DNA of 64,000 nucleotides from Cantharellus purpuraceus (taxonomy: Eukaryota > Basidiomycota > Agaricomycetes > Cantharellales > Hydnaceae): the NCBI GenBank assembly GCA_025174535.1, contig JALBUN010000010.1:2108001-2172000 (forward strand), in the 5' to 3' direction. The notes under the pieces were generated by a model. The model was not told the origin of the DNA. It saw only the letters and a program-made list of their open reading frames with translations, and did no database searches. Of this stretch, positions 12,270 through 22,720 are shown in pieces. Within the stretch, counting starts at the first letter, position 1. Each line of letters starts with the position of its first letter. The translations under genes and the position numbers were made by a program.

Positions 12270-12636
12270 CCTCGGATGTTCCCCCACCTCACCCATTTTT
12301 TCTTTTTTGTATGTGTCACAGCGTATGTGTCGGTCTGCTGAGCGGTCCCGATGACTGGAGTAAAGAGAGTATCAACCATTACCGTCTCGTTTTGATGTCC
12401 CTGTATGAATAGATCTTGAAGTTGAGGACCTTGGTGGAAAACGTGAAATGCTCTTCCCACGTGGGACAATACGGACCCAGGCTCCATGTCCGTGCATCTA
12501 ACAAACTTGTGATGAGCCTCATTGAACTGCATAAACTGACACCATGCTCAAACTAAATCGAATGGAGATGGGATGTAGACATGGTTGGTGATCAACTGGG
12601 CAGGGATAGAGTGCAAGATTGAGTGTTGGGGTATTT

Positions 12637-12959
12637 TAAGTACCCTAGGTTCTTACTTACATGTAGCATAATATACAGTGCATATAGCAATACAGCACCC
12701 CCCGTAGGAATGCTGTCTTTCCTGGTAGAAATATGTGTCAAGAATTGAAGCTACCATACCTATACACACTGACAAGCAAATGAAGATTCAGCCAGCAAAG
12801 GCATTATTTGAGCCAGGACCAGTATATGTGCAGTGTACACAAGAAACCCCACAGTGACACCACAAGGCCATGATTGCCACACAAGACTTGGATGTTTTGG
12901 AAAACCTCTTGGGCAAGGTGTAAGGCATGATGTCACACTATGGAGATGGGCAGGCCAAG
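12637..12959. other. Unassigned transposon-nest edge
   Basis: Sequence between the end of duplicated P450 flank and the first recognisable LTR. It begins near TGTTGGGG, CpG is scarce, and no coding motif is visible. It is probably a fragment of another repeat, because it interrupts the homology shared by the two P450 blocks. Confidence 0.35.
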
Positions 12960-13419
12960 TGTTACATCCTGTAACACCAATTCTGAACTCTGGATCTCCC
13001 CTTACTCCATCTCCACTGACTCCTTATCCCATCCACCTCCATCAACTCTGAACTCCTTTTATTGTTCTCTTGTTAAGTCTTATCCCCTTCAAGGTTATAA
13101 CAACCTTTATCATTTCACATTGATGAGTATTTTGTCCTGGATCAAGTCCAAACTCCAAACTCCTTTCCATATTGTACTCCATATCCAGCTTATTGTTCTC
13201 CTCCTGATTAGGACACTTCTCCTAATCTAGTTTTTACATTCAATTCTCATGATACTGATACAGGCTATTTTCTGTATGTTACAGTAGTTTGTATATCAAC
13301 AAAGTTTGACACCTGCTGCTCTTCTTGGTTGCTAGCTTCTTGACAAGTCCAACTCCAGATCCTTGATCCAACTCTGTACTCCAAACTCTGAAATATTGGA
13401 CAGACAATTTAAGGGGGTG
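12960..13419 (-). mobile_element. Truncated LTR, related to the LTR at 22,721-23,299
   Basis: Starts TGTTACATCCTGTAACACC, the same terminus that bounds the chromovirus block on its right (there in opposite orientation). The shared tract runs to CTCCAAACTCTGAAATATTG near 13,380-13,400. It stops at AAGGGGGTG, where the copia LTR begins, so copia seems to have landed in it. The remainder was not found on the far side of the copia remnant. Confidence 0.6.
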
Positions 13420-13615
13420 TGTTGGGGGTGGAACTATACTGAAGTTAGGCTAGGGTATAGGCATATGTGAGTACAGTAAGACAGTAACTGAGTAAGATAT
13501 CTCACCTCAGTCTACACAATATCAGTGTAAAGACTGAGGGGAAAAAGATGGAGGTATTATGTCTGAATATACTACTTGTTATGGGTGTATGTGGACTCAT
13601 GATCTATTTCCAACA
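13420..13615 (-). mobile_element. Ty1/copia 3' LTR
   Basis: A 196-base unit with TGTTGG and CCAACA ends (6-base inverted termini). On the minus strand it is directly preceded by the purine tract GAGGGGGAG, the expected polypurine primer site next to a 3' LTR. The pol coding remnant lies just beyond on the same strand. Confidence 0.75.
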
Positions 13616-13754
13616 CTCCCCCTCAGTGAGATGAAGTCATGTTATCCCACTCTGAACTCCCCCTCAATCCAAGCATTGGTATGAATTTCCAGTGCTTGTA
13701 CCTCAGAAGTCCTTTTGTGAGAATATTGGCTGGCTTCTCTGTGCCTGGTAGGTG

Positions 13755-14830
13755 TCAGAATGTGATATCACCATCATCCACACGTTCATGAGTGTAATGG
13801 TATTGTACATCAATGTGCTTTGAGCATGCATGGAATGATGGGTTGCATGTGAGGGAAATTGAGCTGTTGTTGTCACTGTAAATGCAGGTGGGTGTTTGTG
13901 GATATCCAAAGGACATCAGGAGTTGATGTAGCCAGATAGTTTCTTTTGTGGTGTGACAGCTAGCAACATATTTGGCTTCACAACTGGATGTCATGACACA
14001 GCTCTGATGTTTCACACTCCAGGATATAGTGCTGGATCCAAGCATGAAAAGGTAGCTGGATGTGGATCGACAGGAGTCTTTGCAGCCAGCATAATCAGAG
14101 TCAGTGTATGTGGTGAGCAGCTGTGGTATGACCACTGAGGACAAGGTGGAGATCCTTTGTACCATGCAGATACCTAATGACATGCTGTACAGCCATCCAG
14201 TGGGCAGGTGGTTGGTGTTAAATTGACTCAATTTATTGACTGCAAATGTGATGTCAGGACACATTGAGATAGAAGGTCACATGAGAGAGCTGATGGCCAC
14301 ACAGTAGTGGATACATACCATGGCAGATTTTTCAGCATTCATGGTGGGGGACAACTTGCAACTAAGAACATTTAAGTCCATTGGTGTTGAGACAACATAA
14401 CCATCTTTGAGTCCATATTTTGCAACCAATGCCTCAACATATGCAGTCTGTGATAGAGATATGGTATGTCTGGAGTGATTGCATGAGATGGCCATGCCAA
14501 GGAACCATTTGATATTGCTGAGGTTCACAATCTTGAAGGCTTTTCTGAGGTTGTTGATTAGTGCATCAATTGCAGTTTTGGAGGTTGCAGCTATGGCCAT
14601 GTCATCTACATGGACAGCAAGCATGCATTCTCCCAGTGTTGTCTTGTGGCTGTAAACGCCATGAGTCACATGAAACCAATCTTGGTTAGCTCATCATGCA
14701 GACATGTGTACCAGCAATGTCCTCCCTGTTTCAACTTGTACAGGGACTTATTCATATGGCACACCCAGTCTTCTAAGTCATGTATGAATGAATTAAAAGA
14801 TGAAACAGGGGTGAGTCATATAAAAGAACA
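13755..14830 (-). pseudogene. Ty1/copia pol remnant: reverse transcriptase and RNase H
   Basis: In minus-strand order: a frame with NKSLYKLKQGGHCW (RT fingers), then HVDDMAIAATSK (the copia VDD catalytic box), WFLGMAISCNHSRHTISLSQ, and finally an RNase H region with TDSDYAGCKDSCRSTSSYLF and SCEAKYVASCHTTKE. The parts lie in different frames with stops between them, so the element cannot encode an active enzyme. Integrase and gag are not visible upstream. The 3' LTR is at 13,420-13,615. The 5' side gives way to an unassigned stretch at about 14,830. Confidence 0.85.
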
Positions 14831-15439
14831 ATAGAAACATCCACCAATACCATCTTCCCTACAGCTCCAAAGGTAAGTTGACCCTGAGTCACATGAGGAC
14901 TTCAGTCAGCAACCACAACAAATACTCCTTATTGTCTTAGTGATCTGTCTCCATTCCAAGGGTATTTGGTCCCTTTGCCTGACTCAATGTAACCTGAGTT
15001 GGATTGAAGTGGGAGGATAGGTTGGTGATGGTGACTGAAACTCTACCTCACATTCAACTCCTTTATCCATGTTACGATATAGAGGTGAAATGCCAAGGAA
15101 TGTATATGGTTCAATGGAATCATGAAAGAATATGAGATCGCCAATGGCATAAGAGAGACGTGGTGGGGACCTTGGACATTGAAAGAGTTTTGGAAGTATT
15201 TTGACACATGGAGGTGGCTTAACATGCCCGTGGAGCTTGGCATATTTATGATAGTCCTCCATGTCCAGAGACTAGTGTGACATATTATTAGAAGAGATGT
15301 TGGAGAGAGGAATAGAATTGGAAGCCATGTGAATGATGATGAAAGGATCGGTGTGAATAGAGGGCTGATAATGATCAATAATGATAAAACACAAATGATG
15401 ATCAATGGCTAGAAATAGAGACTGAGGTGGAAAGGGAGT
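14831..15439. other. Transposon-derived sequence, not assigned
   Basis: Minus-strand open frames exist (for example around 14,984-15,262) but match no domain I recognise. The stretch sits between the copia RT remnant and the 3' end of the gypsy integrase, and may be a copia leader or a filler fragment. Confidence 0.3.
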
Positions 15440-15499
15440 TGCAGTGCTATTTAAAAGCTTGATACAAAAGACACTGGTGGAGTTTGACTGTCAAAGTGG

Positions 15500-16091
15500 T
15501 TTGATATACATCCTCGGTGCGTCCTGGCTTGTCAGCAAATCATTTGACACCCTTGAATTTGGTGTCATTGTTCATGGGCATGCCTACTCTAGGCATATAC
15601 TGGTAGTTAAGCTCAAATGGAGTAAACCCCATTGTTGAGCTTATGTTGGAGTTTAGTGTGAACTCCACCATTGGACACTGATGTGCCCAATCTTTCTGAT
15701 CACTTCATACAACTGTACAAAGTATCTGGCCAATGGAACAATTTGCTTGTTCCATTGCTCTATCATTTGTGGATGGAATGCTGTGGACATGAGGAGTTTC
15801 ACTCCCATTATCTGCTGTAGTTCACACCAAAAGATAGATGTGAAGTTTGAGTCTCGATCAGACACGATTGAGTCTGGTACACTGTGAAGGCATACAACTT
15901 CTCTAAGGAATAGCCATGCTACTCCTTTTGCTGTTACACATGTATCCATAGGTATTATATGTACCTGTGATGTGAAGTGATCTATGACTACCAGTAGGTA
16001 GTCATAGTCATTCGATTTTGGTAATGGACCCATAAAGTCCATACCTATCGATTGCCAGGGCTGTTCTGGTACTGGCAAGCTATGAAGAAGC
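15500..16091 (-). pseudogene. Gypsy integrase catalytic core and C-terminus
   Basis: Contains LLHSLPVPEQPWQSIGMDFM, a DYLLVVIDHFT strand, SIVSDRDSNFTSIFWCEL and a later E region (FHPQMIEQWNKQ), i.e. the D, D and E of a retroviral-type integrase. Downstream is ELNYQYMPRVGMPMNNDTK, the usual post-core motif. Stops interrupt the frame after residue ~150. The zinc-binding half lies at 17,496-17,690, separated by a solo LTR. Confidence 0.85.
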
Positions 16092-17490
16092 TGTTTTGGA
16101 ACCTGCAAAATTATGGTGTTAGGGCAAACTCTAAATCACCACAATTCCATGAATGAACAGCTGAGAAGAATATCAGACCCTGCTGCAGCACAACTCCAGA
16201 AACAATTTAACATTTGTACTTTGGTTACAATCCTTTGTATTGGTCAATGCAGACTATATGCAGAAAAGCAATACATTTCTTAGCAGCAAGAAATGAAAAT
16301 AAGACTTCCAGAGTCTAGAGTTCATGGACACTTAGGGGTCCAGATATTCTGAAATGAGGGGAATGCACTTAGAGGCTAAAGGAAGTAGGTGGATGAATCT
16401 GACCGTCCAACCAGTGACACTCTGAAGTGGGTAACAGCAATGTGTGAAGTAGTCTACAATTGCTTCACATGAGTTGTCCAAGCTTCTAATGCTTTGCAAA
16501 GGCAGTACACACTAGTTACTTAAAACTAACGGCAGGACTATCGACAGACAATCTCACCCTGTAGATTCATAGTCATGTGAGGTAGATACTACACTCATGC
16601 CCAAAGCAGGACAATCACTACTTCAAGTGCAATCAAATACAGTTACACAACTGTAAAAGATCCTTGAACTGGTAATCAACAGTTACTGAGATAGAGGATG
16701 ACACTGTATGTCACTCTAGTCACACTGGTGTGCAGAAGATGGGTAGAAGTGGTAGAATATGTTATTATTTCAGAGGCAGAATGACCTCTTTATATATTGT
16801 ATTTACAGGGGCTGACTAATGCTTCTGGAATATTTGATAGATGGAAACTACTGGAAGGTAGTGGAAGGTGGAAGAAAGGGGTAGAATATTCCAAGCCAAT
16901 CACAGGTTCTGATCACTGGACTAACACTGATCAGGAGCTGAATAATGCTTCTGGAATGTTCTATCTAATAATAGAAGGAAACAGCTAGAATGTTATGGAA
17001 AGGGATAGAATATTCCAAGGCAATCACCTGATCTGATCCTTGAACTAGGCACTGATCAGGCAAAAAGGAGGGTATTCACCCTATTTTCTGTACTGGTTTG
17101 CATAGTCATGGATAGCCACATCTCAGATCATGATCTCCATGGAAATTTGTGCCCTGAGAGGCTGTGGTTGTCAAGTTACAGATTATTTATTGATCAGAGA
17201 CATCTGACCTTGAATTCAGGCCAAAAATGCCTGATCCAGAGGTGGAGTGCTGACTGTGTGAAGGTTTGTGGGCACCTATGGGTCCACAACTGTAACACAG
17301 CAGAATAAGAGTATTCTGGGCCAAGTTCTGCATGGAATATTCCTGAAAAAATATGGAAAAATAGAGAATATTTGAATAAGTCCATTCCAGGCACAAGCAC
17401 CATGTATATGCTGTTATTTAGGAAAAGTGAAATAGAGCACATTGGTGTTGCATAAATAGAATTTGATAGGGAAAAGATGATTCCCATACA
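16092..17490 (-). mobile_element. Solo LTR (1.4 kb) inserted in gypsy integrase
   Basis: On the minus strand it begins TGTATGGGAA and ends CCAAAACA. The 5-base target duplication GAAGC lies on both sides (16,087-16,091 and 17,491-17,495). Removing it rejoins the zinc domain (CQMNKDSTKKPIG) to LLHSLPVPEQPW. It is the same family as the LTR at 61,839-63,316 (opposite orientation), with shared tracts around ATTCAAATATTCTCTATTTT and the whole promoter-to-end half. A TATA-like ATATATAAAG lies near 16,790. Confidence 0.9.
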
Positions 17491-17495
17491 GAAGC

Positions 17496-17690
17496 CCTAT
17501 GGGTTTCTTAGTACTGTCTTTATTCATTTGGCACTTCATGCACAAAGTGCAGAATGATTTGACATTGGTGGCCATGCCTGGCCACCAGTACAACCATTGA
17601 ATGTAATTTGTGGTCTTTAGTTAACCAAAATGGCCAACTACTTGGTGCGCATGCTCGATTATTATCTCAGCCAGCCTCCTCCCCTTCAAA
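17496..17690 (-). pseudogene. Gypsy integrase zinc-binding (HHCC) domain
   Basis: The minus strand encodes an IIEHAHQVVGHFG stretch, then TTNYIQWLYWWPGM and a CTLCMKCQMNKD end. These supply the His-His and Cys-x2-Cys ligands of the integrase N-terminal domain. An in-frame stop follows HFG. It continues across the solo LTR into the catalytic core. Confidence 0.8.
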
Positions 17691-19167
17691 AGTGCTGAGC
17701 AGGGTATACAGACAACATCATGTCTGTATATATTTTTGGTCCATATTAGACCATCATGCACACCAAATTGTGCATGCTCTTTAGGTGCTTCCAGCACCTT
17801 AGAAAGGACAGTATCCTTTCTATATGCACCTCATACAATCTGCACAAGGTTGATCCCATGCTCAACATGGGATCGCAATGGTGTTCCATCATCATCTGAT
17901 GACATCACTCTGATGTCCTCTATTTCTTTAGAGGACTTAGAATCATTGTTTCAATGATTCTGTTTGAACATCGAGTGCTTCAGCTTCCAGCACTCTGTTC
18001 TCTTTTTTCTCAAGCAGTCGCCTTTGGGTGACTGCTGCTGTCCTGATCTCAATGAATCATTCCATAGGGAGCAGTTCTCCTTCAGGGTTGAGATGTACAT
18101 CTGTGCTCATGTAGATGTAGTTGGGATGACTCTCTGTTGGGGAGTCATCAGCATAGTAGTGTGACAGACAGTCCGCTACTTTGTTCTCTACCCCGTCTAC
18201 ATGCAGGGTAATAAAGTTGAAGCAGGATAAGAACTCCCACTACCTAATCTGTCTAGGAGACAGGTTCTTTTGGGTCTCAAAGTATTTGAGACCCTTGTGG
18301 TCAGTTACTAGGACAAACTTTCATCCTAGTAGCTTTTCTTCCCATTTCATTAGGGCTTCAAGCACAGCTATAGTCTCATGCTCGTAAGTCTTATAGTGCT
18401 GTTGTGTAGCACTGAATTTCTTGGATAGGAATCTGGCAAGCTGACAGGTCTGCCAATCTTTTCCTTGTCCATAGATGGCTCTGACTCCAGTCTTGGAGCC
18501 ATCAGTAATAACCCAAATAGTATTGGGGTTATTGACATTGATGGGCTTCAATATTGGAGCCCTACACACTAGGAGCTTAATGCTTTCAAAGCATCTCTCC
18601 AGCAGCAGCATCCATAAGAATGGATAATTATTATGAGCACAACCCAATGAAGGGGTTGTGTATGCAGTTATATCTGGCATATAGTGTGCCAGATACTGCA
18701 CTAGTCCAAGGAAATGTTGGACTTCGTGGTACAACCTAGGTCATCTCCACTCTCATATTTGTTGCATTTTGTCAATGTCTGCATGCATGCCTTGGTCATC
18801 TATTATGTGACCAAGGCAATCCATACTTGTTGAGTATAGATCAATCTTATCCTTGCTCAGGAACATATGTGCTTTCCTGAGCTTGGTGAACACCATCTCT
18901 AGGTGGTGTTCATGCTCTCATATAGTATGAGAGTACACAAATATGTCATCCAGATATACATGGACAAATCTTCTGATATATTCTCAGAAGATGGTGATCA
19001 TGAGCCACTGAAATGTCAAGGGGGCATTACAGCCCCCTTGCTGCATGACTTGGCTGATGAATGTCCCCAAGATGGTCCAAATGCCATCTTGGGTATATCC
19101 ATCAGCCTGACACATATCTGTTCATACACTTCAGACATATCAAGTTTAGATTGATATGTACAGCAGG
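17691..19167 (-). pseudogene. Gypsy reverse transcriptase (palm) and RNase H
   Basis: Starts within the palm with LKLDMSEVYEQI (first catalytic Asp), then MQQGGCNAPLTFQWLM, FVHVYLDDIFVYS (catalytic YLDD box), MDCLGHIIDDQGMHAD, HFLGLVQYLAHYMPDI, VITDGSKTGVRAIYGQG (RNase H) and YKTYEHETIAVLEAL. A TGA follows YSHTI in the palm, and further stops occur upstream of HFLGL. The RT fingers are missing, replaced by the block starting at 19,168. This is the segment with the densest hairpins. Confidence 0.85.
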
Positions 19168-19684
19168 TGTTATGCACTAGGTCCGATTGGGGGTTGGAGA
19201 TTGGATCGGAGGTCGGGTCGGAGTCGGAGCATGTCGTGGGGGTCGGAACGGACTTGGCTTCAGCTTATGTGCTGCGCCCTCACTAATACCAGTGTCCGAG
19301 ATTTCAGAGACGGAGTACGACTTAGAGAGTTAGGATCGGACTTAGGAGCTAGGCGTGATTTGATATTTGAACTGGGGAATGAAGTCCCCAGTTGGGCAAC
19401 TTAAATACATATTTTGAAATCTAATAATAATTACTCCGGTGATGGGTCTCCGAGGCCAACGGCCTTACATGAGTATGTCCAAGTCCGATGGGGACAGATG
19501 TCCGGGTTCCTATGGTGATGCTGATGCATCAATCGGAACCGGAGACGGATGGGCGGAATCGGCAGTGACAATCGGACAGGCAAATGGAGATGTAGCGGTT
19601 TCCAAATGGAGTATAGATTTCATATGCGCAGGGATCTGAGTGGATCAGATGGGGATCTGGTCATTAATGAATATAGTCATAACA
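19168..19684. mobile_element. LTR, family B, copy 1
   Basis: Begins TGTTATGCACTAGG and ends ATAGTCATAACA, giving 7-base inverted termini TGTTATG/CATAACA. It matches the two solo LTRs at 25,421-25,954 and 26,038-26,561. It keeps the most CpG of the three, so it looks youngest. For the chromovirus block it would be the 3' LTR. Confidence 0.85.
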
Positions 19685-19801
19685 GTATCTCTCCATTTAA
19701 GGCCAAGCCCCTGAGGCCTCATGTCCATGGATTGAATAGGTGAGACGATTGGGCGCGGTCGGAGTTATACTGGGGGTCTGGAGACATATAAAAGGAGGGG
19801 C

Positions 19802-21439
19802 ATGATTGAGGTCTTATCCTCAACGATGTCAAACCCTTTGGCAAGCATGAGCGTGGCTGAGCTTGAGCAGCTGCTCTTGGCCCGATGGAAAGAAGAGGAG
19901 GAGGAGCGGAAATGGAAAGAGGAAGAGGAAGCAGAACAGAGACGGAAGGAGGAGGAGGAGGCGGAACGGAGATGGAAGGAGGAGGAGCAGAGGCAGAAAG
20001 AGGCGGTGGAGATGGAATGGAGACGGAAGGAGGAGGAGGCAAAAGCTGAGAGAGCTCGCAGGGTAAAAGAACTTGCGGCAGCGATGGAGGCCACGAGACT
20101 GAAGGAAGTGGAGGAGCAGGCACACAAGCTAGAGGCAGCCATGGAGGTAGAGGAGGAGGTGACCGGGGCAGGGGGAACCAGCCACCCAGGAAGTCCAAGT
20201 GTGCCAATACGGCCAGGGACCCCAGAAGTCGCCATCATCTCTGTTACACGGATGGAGACGACTTGTTCGAGGACTGTCACTGTGGAGGACTCACCGTTAC
20301 GTCCGTGGGCATGGCCCTTATTTGAGTTGGGGGCAGCTGAGGAAGATGATGCGGTGGAGACGGAGAGGGCAGAGGTGGAAGCGGATCCCGATGCCAATGT
20401 GGATCTCGATGCAAATGTGGAGCCTGAGGCGGGCATGGATGTTGGGATGGATGTGGAGCTGGATCCCACTTCGAATTCCTATGAGGAGATGGTTTGGGTA
20501 GCTGTGGTCGAGGCTTGCAAAAGAGCAGAGCTCTATGCCACTACCACCAAGAAGAATCTCAATGTCGCGGTCTTTTCATTGAAGGCCTACCCGAGTGCTG
20601 ATACGGAGAAGTGAGAGGCGGACCAGAGGGTCATATGGTGCAAGGCGGAGAGTCGCGTGTTGGCGACCCATAAGAAGGAGCTGCATGTCGCGAGGTCGGT
20701 GATCCAGCTTCACAAGCGCGAGATGGAGAAGGTGGCAGCAGAACAGCAGGACAAGGAGGAGGAGAGGGAATGCTTGGAGGCCGCAGTGAGAAGGGGCGGA
20801 CCACCCAAGGCTCTGGCTCCAACGGAGCCATTTGGTGGACCCAGTGTAACTTGCAACTTATGTCGTGATGTGGGTGTGGAGTGGGTGTGGCCTACTGGCC
20901 CAACTCGCCGACTTCGGTCCTGCGATTGTTGTCGGGGTCAGAAAGGAGGGTGTAGGATCGATGGGAAGTTTGATCCCCGGAGTCGGAGTGTCAAGCCCCA
21001 ACTAGTGGTACAAGGAGGGGCAGAGAAGGAATCAGAGGGTCGTCTGACCAAAAAGAGGTGGACGGAGACGGGTGCTGTGGCAGCCGGGGGTAGCGGCGTC
21101 GGATCGGAAGGGGCGACGACTGGTGCAGGTACAGGGTGCGTTTCGGCACCCAATAGCACCATGGGCCAGCTTATCCGGCTGGTTCACCTGCAGTCGGAGC
21201 ACCTTTGGTGGACGGATGGGTTGTTAGTAGACTTGGTGAGGACGATGAAACGGAAGGAGGTTCTAGAGGGTCATCAGACAGCCAAGTTATGTCGGTTGCG
21301 GAAGTTCATGGCCCTGTTGGACGAGGATTCAGACATGGGAGATGAGAAGGATTGGGTGTCGGATGTAGAGAGTGATGAGGAGTCAGAAACGGAGCCTGAG
21401 GTAGATAAGGGAAAGGGAAAAAGGAAATGCGATGTATAA
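19802..21439 (+). pseudogene. Antisense accessory ORF of the chromovirus block (coiled coil plus Cys cluster)
   Basis: A single reading frame broken by one TGA at 20,612-20,614. The N-terminal ~100 residues after AELEQLLLARWK are an almost pure Glu/Lys/Arg coiled coil. A Pro/Glu/Val linker follows, then (after the stop) another helical stretch (HKREMEKVAAEQQDKEEERE), a cysteine cluster CNLC...CDCCRGQKGGC, and an acidic tail ending KGKGKRKCDV. Proteins of this layout are common beside gypsy elements in mushroom genomes; their function is unknown to me. The first half of the cluster reads GVEWVWP where such proteins often have a Cys, so one ligand may be lost. It lies opposite and convergent to the chromodomain end of pol, both ending within 150 bases. 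Confidence 0.6.
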
Positions 21440-21588
21440 AATAAAAATGAAAATGATTATAAATTTCGGAACAGAGAAGAATGAGGTGGAGTGATTCCTT
21501 CGGAGCTTTTTTGGGCAGGCATGTAATTTCCTTTGACTTGTAATAAAATGATGATGCAAAATAATAGAATTAGCATTAGTAATCGAAC

Positions 21589-22470
21589 TTAAAGATTCAT
21601 AAGAGGGCCAGGTTTGTCTGGATAAGTGGAGTGGAAGTCAGAGACGGATTCGGATGCATGATCGAGTTCGGACGTGGAGATCCATGAGGACTCTTCGTCG
21701 GTGCCTTCATACCCAGTCCATTTGACTAAGTACTGGAGCTTGCACTTGTATCGACAGTCAATCTTCGAGTCCAGGATCTTGGATATCTCATATTCATTGT
21801 CTCCTTCGATGATGATCAGGGGAGGTGGGGGTTGCATGCAACCGGAGATCTCATTCATGGTAGCGGGTTCGAGCATTGAGATGTGAAAGACCGGATGAAC
21901 TGCTTGGAAGTGGTCCGGGAGGCGGAGGGTGAAAGACCTGCTGCCTGCGTGAGCAATGACCTCATAAGGACCTAAGTATTTCTCAGAGAGTTTCTTCGAT
22001 GGACAGGTGGTCCGGAAGTGTTCAGCCTTAACGAATACTTTGTCTCCGATTTGCAGGTCCGGAGCTGGAATGCGGCGTCAGTCTGTGGAGACTTGATATT
22101 GTTTCTGAGCATCGGAGATGGTCTCTCAGAGATGTTGGTGTAGTTGATCGAGGTCGGTTACGAATTGGTGGGCTTTGGTGGAGGCAAGTTCTTTCTCAGG
22201 GTGGATGGAGATGTTCGGATGGTAGCCTTTATTAGCGAAGAACGGAGAGATGCCGGTAGTCACGTTCGGAGCGTTGTTGTAGGCAAACTCTGCGATCGGA
22301 AGTAGATCAGCCCAGTTGTCTTGTTGATAGTTACAATAGATTCGGAGATATTGTTCCAGGGACTGATTCATTTGTTCTGTTTGTCCGTCTCCTTCAGGAT
22401 GGTATCCGGAGGTGAAATGAAGCTTCATGTCGAGAGCCTTTCCTAATGTGCGGAAGAAGGAGGTATCTGG
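21589..22470 (-). pseudogene. Chromovirus integrase C-terminal half with chromodomain
   Basis: On the minus strand: SFFRTLGKALDMKLHFTSGYHP, then GDGQTEQMNQSLEQYLR (the integrase Glu region), WADLLPIAEFAYNNAPN, and at the C-terminus EYEISKILDSKI with LQYLVKWTGYEGTDEESSW, a chromodomain. In chromoviruses this domain directs integration to marked chromatin. The catalytic N-terminal part, RT and protease are absent. The frame is broken between the core and the chromodomain (near 22,080-22,126). Confidence 0.85.
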
Positions 22471-22690
22471 TTCTTGGACCTTGGTCTGAGCAGAAGACTT
22501 CTTCAGAGATGATATGGAGTTAGCCAACATACTGAGGGCTTCCACAAGGTTAGGGATTGGCTGGAGGAGTGCCTTCCTGGAGGTTAGCCTTGAGCTCCTG
22601 GTCGGATGATGGTGCTTCTCCAGGGACTTCCTCAATGGTAGCGGGTGGTACTCCTGCTTGGATGGAGGTCTGGGTGCTTCGGGGTGGCAT
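22471..22690 (-). pseudogene. Chromovirus gag N-terminus fused to integrase by deletion
   Basis: An ATG at 22,690 opens MPPRSTQTSIQAGV with an acidic, Pro-rich leader. After a frame change it continues PNLVEALSMLANSISSLKK and VQEPDT, typical of gag just before the capsid. This runs directly into integrase (SFFRTLGKALD) at about 22,470, so a large internal deletion removed capsid to mid-integrase. Confidence 0.65.
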
Positions 22691-22720
22691 GACGATTTGA
22701 GGGTGTAAGTTCATATATAC

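Larger units (their letters stand above)
8758..12636. repeat. Segmental duplication, copy 1 (P450 and flanks)
   Basis: Aligns by eye to 27,594-31,050 in the same orientation, from the shared GTGGTCGTCC block near 8768 through the P450 gene to the sequence around GGTGATCAA near 12,589. Copy 1 carries roughly 380 more bases between about 9240 and 9620. The downstream edge breaks near 12,636, where the transposon nest begins. Confidence 0.85.

Noticed and set aside
16085..16110. Shared VPKQ start of the two pol fragments as a common recombination point
   Set aside because: The shared bases are the LTR end (CCAAAACA), proven by the GAAGC duplication on one copy.
19719..20469. Long minus-strand frames encoding Ser/Pro/Leu-rich proteins opposite the antisense ORF
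   Set aside because: They are mirror frames of the Glu/Lys-rich coiled-coil ORF; the low-complexity composition keeps them open by chance.
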